Assembly (NCBI GenBank): GCA_900767835.1
Contig: CAAGAO010000013.1
Span: forward strand, 1-64,000
Direction: 5' to 3'
From: Clostridia bacterium
GTDB lineage: Bacteria > Bacillota > Clostridia > Christensenellales > UBA1242
DNA length: 64,000 bases
Every line of letters starts with the position of its first letter. The first letter of the stretch is position 1. A program made the position numbers and the translations under genes. This document shows, one piece after another, positions 54,701 through 63,700 of the stretch. Below the pieces are notes generated by a model. It did not search any database. It worked only from the letters and a program-made list of their open reading frames with translations, and was not told the origin of the DNA.

Positions 54701-57700
54701 ATGCAATTTGCATTGAATATAATATCTTCTGCAAATGAAGAAGTTGCAAACTTGGTTGTTGACTCTTATCAATTTAATTTATCAGAACTTGTTGGTAATA
54801 TTACAAAGAGAAAAGTTACATTCACATATTCTTCGGACGAAAAACTGTTCTATACTGGTACATCAAAAGCCTTAGGTTTTGATAAATTTACTTGTACAAA
54901 TCTCTTGGATAGCGAAGAATTCTCAGGTAGTGTGGTATTTGACAACGCATTAGTAAATGCGGGCGAGTACTCTCTTGAGGAAGTTGCTAACGCATATTCA
55001 ATCGTAACAAACTTTAATGTGACTTCAAATATTAACTATTACGAAATTGTATTTAAAGGAAATGTAAAAATCAATAAAGCAATCGTTACTGTTGAAAGTG
55101 TAAGTTCAAACGAAGAAGTATATAATGCTGTTGAATACACTACGACTTTGACTGCAAAAATAGTAGACGGACAGGGTGAAATTTTACCGCAAGATTTAAC
55201 TACAATTTTAGTAGCAACATATTCAAGCAGTGATGGCAATATTTTAGAATCTGTTATTAATGCTGGCGAGTATACTATTATAGTTAATTGTGTAAACGAA
55301 AACTACGAATACATAGCAACCACATTTAATAACAAATTCACAGTTGCAAAACGTGATTATGAGATTGAAATAAATAAAAAATTCACATATGATGTAGAAT
55401 ATAAATATATTGGTTACTTCACATATGATTTTGTAGCAAATGATACAAAAGAAGTTAACTCTCAAGTACATAAACTTGCAGGTAATATTGTTACAACCGA
55501 TTACGATTTAGGCACATATACTTATACTAATGCTCAAAATAATAAAATAAAGATTAATAATCTTAGCATAGCAGGAATTAATATTTACACTGATGGTGTT
55601 TTAGACAACGATTCTCTTGCATTAAAAAATTACAATATTATTTACAATATTAGTATTACAATAAGCAATGAATTTGCTGAGGGCGAAATTGTAGTTTCAC
55701 AAACAAAACCTTTAGAATATAATGCTAAAGAGCAAAATGTTGTGCTTGAAATGAAAGTTGGCAATGCTGACGGAACAGTTACAACAACTAACATCAGTAT
55801 GCAAAATAACCCTTCTATAGTATTAGGAATTTATACAACAAGAGATGCAAACTCAACCAAACTTAATACTGTTAAAAACAAAGGCACATATTATGCATAC
55901 ATATATTTAGAAAATGCAACAATTAATAAATATAGATTCGTGTCTATATTTGTTAATCCAAAAACAATATCTTCATATATTAACAAGGCAACAAATGAAA
56001 CCTTTACTGGTGAAAAAGTATATGATGATTCTAAAGTGTTAGAATTAACTTCAAATGATATATTTGATGAAGATAAAGACAGTATAAAACTACTAGCAAA
56101 TTATTCTTCTGAAAATGTTAGTGCCACATTACTAAATATTCAAATATTAGGAAACGACAAAGGCAACTATCAAATAACTCAAATTCAAGACGGAACAATT
56201 ACTCCTAGAAATATTGAAGTAGATTTATCAAAAGCAATTAGCAAGACCTATGATGGAATTACTAGTCACACCATCAATGCAAGCGAATTCATAGTTTCAA
56301 GTGAACAAAAACTTGTAACTGGACATATGCTTGCTGGTGAAATTGTAGTCAATGTTTCTAATGTTGGAAAATATCCTTTGGCTAATCTGACTGGTTTGTA
56401 TGTTGCTAAAAATTCAGTTAAAGTAGATGCTAACAACTATGTAATTACTATATCTAGTTCAGCAACTATTGAAGTTACAAAACTAAATGTAGAATTAAGT
56501 TGGACTAATGCAGAATTAACATATAATGCAACCGATTTAAAACTTAACTTGTTGTCAATGTTGACTAGTTCGGCACAAGATAAATTCACAGAAGAAATTT
56601 TACAAGTTGTAAAAGCAAATGTTGGACAATTATTTGAAATTAAAAACCAAGACAATCTTGCTATCGAACAAATAATTAATGCTGGCAAATATACTTTTGC
56701 AATAAAAAATGGTGCTTTAGATGGAAATAACTTTACTTTTGCAATTAACTCAACAAATAATTTTGTTAATGTTTTAAAAGCAAATATGACTATCTCATTC
56801 GTTGGCACAAAAGTAGAATATTTAGATTATGCAACAAATGGTGGTTACAAACTTGCTGAAAGTAATGTTAGCGGAATTTACGATGCAGACAAGCAATACA
56901 TAAATGATATATTATTTACAATAAAAACAACTCCAGAAATTGGTAAAGTGTATACTTATGATGCAGATTTAAACTATATATCATCTATTGATTTAGATAA
57001 AAATTACACAATTAATATTACTGGTAGCATTACACTTACTGCTGACAATGTTGAACTTAATGTAGAAAATCCTACATATTCTGGTAATACAGTAGATTTG
57101 TTCAATCGTGTAGTTGTTAGTTATAACGGCAAACCATTAAATTTGGAAAGATTTAACGAAGACAAAATAACTTTTGTAAACAAAGATTATTATGTTTATG
57201 CAGTAATTGATGCTTCTGGAATAAGAATTAAAACCTTGGTTAAAGTCCTTGCAAAAGAAATTAAAAATGTAACTTATGATGGAAATAAAGTATATGATGG
57301 AACAAATGTTGTTAAAAATGTATCAAGTGAAGATATATTCACAACTGACGATATAACATTAAGTGCAACATATACTGGTAAATTAAAAGGTACATATGCA
57401 ATTGATTTTACAATCTCTGGGCAAGATGTTGGAAATTATATCTTAAATGTTAAAGGTGCAATGGGCGAAATTCAAGCAAAACAAGTTAAACTTACTTTAA
57501 CTGAACCTGCACAATTCATTTATAATGTAGTTGGTAAATATGATTATAATTATACTCAAACTCTAAACTTAGTTGCTGGTGATACATTGCAAGCAAATAC
57601 AAATGTGTTGACATTTACATATTCTAGTGTTTGTGAAAATTATGACATTACCAATATCACAACAAACAGTTTTGTAATCAAAAATGCTGATGGCGATATA

Positions 57701-60700
57701 ACAAATGACTGCTACATCTTTGAATACGAAGGCAAACTAAATATTAGTGCTAGAAGATTTAAAATTCAAATAACAGCAAATAGCAACCTTGTTTATGATA
57801 CAACTGCAAAAGCGGTAAGTTTTGAAATTGTTGATTTTAACGAACAAAATGCTTTAACTGATGCAGAAAAAGAACAACTAATAAAACTTATATCAATTAC
57901 ATATATAAATAGTGATGGCGAAAACAGTACATTTGCTCCAACAGAGGCTGGAACATATACCGCAAAAGCAAACTTTGTAGAGGGTAATTATGTATTAGAC
58001 TCTCAAGGTGCAACATTAGAATTTACAGTAGCACAATTTGAATATGAAATTTCTGATATTGAAGTGTTTGAAATTAACGAAGATGATATGGATAGTTCAC
58101 TTCTTGTAAGACTATATAATATAGAAGTAAAAGCAGAAACTTTTGTTAAAGCCAACATATCATTTGCTAGCAAAGATGGTGTAACTACAATTGGATATCA
58201 CAACTTAACTTTAAGCGGTTGCGATAATGCAAACATAAAAGTTATTTGCCCAGATAGTGTGCTTGAAAACAAGTTGTTGATTACAGCAAGTAAGACAAAA
58301 GTATTAGAAATTACATTAAATTCTTACAAAAAAGGTGCTTTTGAACGCATTTTTGGTAGAAATAACATAGGTGTATTTGATTTACAAGACTTTGATTATA
58401 CTTGCAAAGTTGCTGGTAGAGAAATAACTGCAGGCGAACTTGCCTTTATAAATCTTCAAGGCACTGTAACCTTTAACTCAGGAAATGCAACAAGTGAAGG
58501 GTATGGCTTACTTGAGTTTGATTTGACAAGTTTATATATCAAAATGAATGTTTCAACGACATTGAAATTGATAATAAACAAACGTACATTAAATTTAACA
58601 TTAAATGATGGTGCATCATATAATAAGGTTTTTGACGGAACTGCAACTTTCGGTAAAGAATTTACATTGCAAGCAGTAATTGGCAATAATAATGATTCTT
58701 ATGATTTAGAAATGCCAAGTGTAATGCTTGTTTATGATAGTGAAAATGTAGGAACTAGAAACATTATTATTACAACTGATGAAAACTATAATGTTGTTTT
58801 AGTAGGGAATACAGCAAAAACTGGTCAAATTACTCCGCTTGATGTCAACATTGAAATGCAAAATGAGTTTACTTATGGTGATTTGAGTGTAGATAATAAT
58901 AAGGTTGATTTAATCAATTTAATTACAGTAACAAATACATCTGGCGAAAATGTAAACAACTTAAAAGGTTTCTTAAGTGCGGTAATTAATGCAATAGATA
59001 GTAAAGTAACAACAAGTGGTAAACTAACAGTTGGAACATATAATGTCGATTACACTGGCGATAATTTCAATATCTTATCTAAAATATCTAGCGTTGTTGT
59101 AAACAAAAAAGATATGGTGTTAGAATTAATTGATTCAAACGGAAATAAAAAAGCAATAAGCAAACAAGAAGACCTAACCAAAGATATAATCTTGGCAGAA
59201 GGCGAAAGTTTAATACTTGCAGGCTTAATTGATGGCGACAATATTACAATCAAAAAAGCAGAATATGAAACAAGCAAAAAGGGTAAATCTATAAAGATTG
59301 TTGTAACCTTAGATGGTTCGGCATTGGATATTGCAAGTTATAATTTGCTAGAAACCTATGGCGAAATTTTACCAAAACAAATCACAATCATATTTAATTA
59401 CACATCAACAAATTCGCCTCTTGCAAATGAGATTATTGCTGGCGTAAGCGGGCTAACTCTAGACTATTACGAGATGGCAAACTTCATTCCAAAAGCATCT
59501 CATAAGTATGATGGTTATGACTTCAAAGGTTGGGCATTAAATGATGGTTCTACAACAAAACTTGACTTTACATTGCCTCTTTATAGAGTATTTACTGAAT
59601 ATGCAGAACAAGTTAATGTATATGCAATTTGGCAAATAAGAACATTTGAAGTGGTAATTGAAAGATATATTTATGACTTTAATGAAAATAATTATATTAA
59701 AGATACAACATATACAAATGTCACAGTTCCTAAAAAATATAATGAATCTTTAACTCTTGCAGATTATGCTGTAGGTTATGCTAATTACACATATTTAGGT
59801 TTTGCAATTACTCAAATAACAAACGCTATAAATAAAGATTTAGAATATGTTGTAACAAAAGATATTAACATTCTATTAGTTTATGATTTGAATAAATACA
59901 CAATTACATTTAACTCAAGTGTTGCTTATATTAATAAGAGCGCACAAATCACTTATTCAAGTGATGGGCTAACTGCTAGTGTGATTGGATATTATGGACA
60001 ACAAATAAGCAATGTTGTTCCAAACATCTCTGAATATTTAACATTAAATAAAACGGGATACACTTTTGATGGATACCAAAGTGAAGGAACAATGTTTGAT
60101 GTAAACGAATTTGCAACATATATAATTCAAAAGGATACAATCTTTAATGCAATATTTACAGCAGATACATTTGAATTGACATTAAATTCAAAAGGTGGGA
60201 AATTCAACTTAAGTGCTGAAGATTTAGCAAACGGTTGGACATATGTGGATGAAACCACAAAACAAAATGTTAAAATTTCAGTGGTTTATGATAGTGAATT
60301 CCCAAGCATAATTGAACCAATCAAAGATTACTATAGATTCGTTGGTTATACTTTAGGCGGACAAACATTTACCGCTCCAAATTGTTATACATTTGATAGC
60401 AATATGGAATTAATTGCTCAATATGAAGATTTAGATTATGTTTTAACAATCAAAGCAAACAATGTTGCAAGTATTGAAGTTAAGTCATATCTTGACGGCA
60501 ATTATCAAACCGATTTAACTGCAACAGAGTTGATTGATGGCGAATATACATACAATGTAAAAACCTCTATGAGAGTTGTTATTAATATTGTTACTGAAGA
60601 TGGTTATACCTTAAATGGTTACACAGTAGCTAGTAAAAATATAACCGAACAAGTGTGTGTTATAGATGGCTTTACCGGCGACTTGATTGTAAATGCAAAC

Positions 60701-63700
60701 ATAACACCAAATGATAACAATATAACAATAAGTGTAAATAACAATAAATATGGCTATGTTCAATATCAAGAATTAAAAACTTCTGCTGAACAACCACAAC
60801 TTGTATTTACTGCAAAAACAGGTACAACAATTAACATAAAAGTGGTAAATAATGAAGGTTACGATATTGATAGATTAGAAATTTTATCAGCAAAAGACAC
60901 AATAACAGTTCAAGAAAACAAAGTTGATGGCGGAATTGAATACACAATCTCTGGTTATGTAAATGATTTCGATATTAATGTGATATTTAAAGCACAAAAA
61001 ATTAGATTAAAATTTGAATTTGAAAATGCTCAAATCACATATGAAGATGTAATTTATAGTGCAAGTTTCGAAACTGATGTTTATGTAGACACTACTGTTA
61101 ATTTTGTATTAGAAGTTAACTATGGTTATACATTTAAAAATATGAGTTTTGTACCAGAAAATTCAACAAATATCGGTTTGTTAGATTATGTTACTAACGA
61201 AAATCTAATAACTGGCACATTTACCAAATTTACATCTGGCGGAAAAATTGTTATCGAACTAGAAAAGAATACTTATTCGCTTGAAATAATTTATGGTGAA
61301 TATGATGAACGCACTAATAAAATTGATATTAATGCTAACAAGAATGCAAATTTATTAGTAAACGGCACTGAATCCGCATTTAAGACTTATACTTATGAAT
61401 ATTTGACCAATATTAGTTTGACCGCATCTAATTTTGCTTATGGTTTTAAACTTAGAAGTTGGAAACAATACAAGAGTGGCGAGTTTATTGATATTACCGA
61501 TAAATTGTTCGGCGATGGTGTAGACTTTAAAATACAAGAAAATATCACTATTTGTTTGATTGTCGAAAGACAAAGTTACTCAGTAACATATAAAGCAGGC
61601 ACTGGTGGCTATGTTGTTGATTCAAATGGCTTTAATGTGTTGTCGTTTGTTGAACATGTTTATTATGGTAGACAAGTTAAAGGAACAAAAGCAGTGGCTG
61701 ACACTTGTACAAAGTTTGTCGGTTGGTATAATGATGAAACATTAGTTCAAACAGATGAAACATTTGTTCCAACTTCTGTTACTGCAGATATAGTTTACAC
61801 GGCTAAGTTTAAAGGTGACAATATCTTAGTAAAACTTACAATAAATACAAACACAAAACGCGATGGCTTGATGCTTACTGACGATATGATTAATACTTTA
61901 ATATCCATTGTCGATTCCGAACCTAATGTAAATATTTCAACCGATTTAGACGAATATGGAAATCAAAGAATCAATGCATTAATTACTGGATTTTTAGTAA
62001 ATGATAAGTTGAATCTAAATTTAAATATTCCTGAATGGTTTGAAATTTACAATGCTAATGGTATGATTATTAGCAATAATAGTTTAACAGTAGATAAATT
62101 ATATCCAAGCATTTTAGATAGTGGTAACATTGCAGTAAATTATGTAATTAACTTAAAAGTTAAAACATACAAAATAACTATTAAAACAAATTTAGACAAT
62201 GTTGTAAGTGGTGTTTTAGTACATGATGCGGGTTGTGTTGGACTAATTTCTTCTAGAATTTTAGACGAAGATAAAAACCTAGTAGAATTTACCGTTGAAT
62301 ATGGTGGTTCAATTGATGTAAGCTTCACTTATGTCGCTGGATATATGCTAAATAATGTAAGATATCAATACGATACTCAAACAATTAGTTTAGGTAAAGA
62401 ATTTGTATTTGACTTAAATAGGGCAAAAATGGAAAATATTAAGGCTGACACTGTTGCAATATTTGAGTTTGCAATTTCAAAATACAAAGTAACTTTTAAC
62501 TTTAACTATAAAGGCACTAATTATAGCGATAGCAATATATATACTTACTATATTTTACATGGAGAATCTAAATTTACTGATGCGAGCGGAAATATTGCAA
62601 CTCTACCAAATACAGTAATTGACCCAGCATCAGGAACAACTGAAGCAATAACTTTCGTTGGTTGGAACAATAACATTTCTGGGCTTGGACAATACACATA
62701 TTTATTTGACTCTGACGGCAGAGTATACAGAATGATTGGTGACCAAAAAATATATGGTTTTGAATACGATTTAATCTCATATACAACTATTGGTGCAATT
62801 GAAGTTACATTATACGGAACTTGGAGTTATGATAAATATCGTGTTGATGTCGAATTCGCACCTTTGAATATTGGCGACAATCAAGAATTGAAAGATTTAT
62901 TTGCAAATACAAACGGTTTCTATCCATATTATGACGATAGTATTCCAAGAGAATGTCAATATGTGACATTTAGTGTTGGATCTGATGTAAACATAATTGC
63001 TCCAGAAATTTCGGGCTATACATACTATGGTTGGAAGTTAAAAGATGATTCTGGCGAAATATCAAAAGGCAATAGTTCATTTGAAATGCCTGCAAAGGCA
63101 ATTACAGTTGTATTATATTACGCATTTGAAATTCGCGTGGAAGTTGAAGAACCAGTTGTTGGTAAAAACAAAGCATTTGTAAATGATTCTTCTTTAGCGG
63201 AAGTTGTTTTAGGTGAAAGTGTTGAACTTAAAGCATATGCAGAAAAAGGTTATAGATTTATCGGTTGGAAAGTTGACGGCATCTATGATGATTCTCTAAC
63301 ACAAAACGCAGTAGTAGTTGCAAATAAATCTTGCACATACACAGCAGTGTTTGGCTTTAAAGGTGTAACTGTAAAAATTGAAAATACAGATTATGTAACT
63401 TTAAGTGCCAATAAAAATGAATTGTTGTTAGGCGAAACATTGATAATTAATGTTGAGAATTTGCAAGATGGTTACAAGATTGATACATTGACTATAAATA
63501 ATGTAGCAAATCTATTTACCCGAAGTGCAGACAAGACATATTACTATCACATAATCACTATTGATGATGTTGAAAACGGTACAATTACTATAAGACCTAT
63601 TACAGCAACAAAAACTGTAAAAGTATTGTTTACTCTAAATGGCTTAGAAAGTGGAAAAATTTATGTAAATGGTACAGATGCAACAGATAAAGAATTAGAT

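Noticed and set aside
45299..62786. Several minus-strand frames of 60-123 codons opposite the giant gene
   Set aside because: They lack ribosome binding sites, have biased hydrophobic composition expected from complementing an AT-rich coding strand, and lie wholly inside a continuous plus-strand frame with clear domains.
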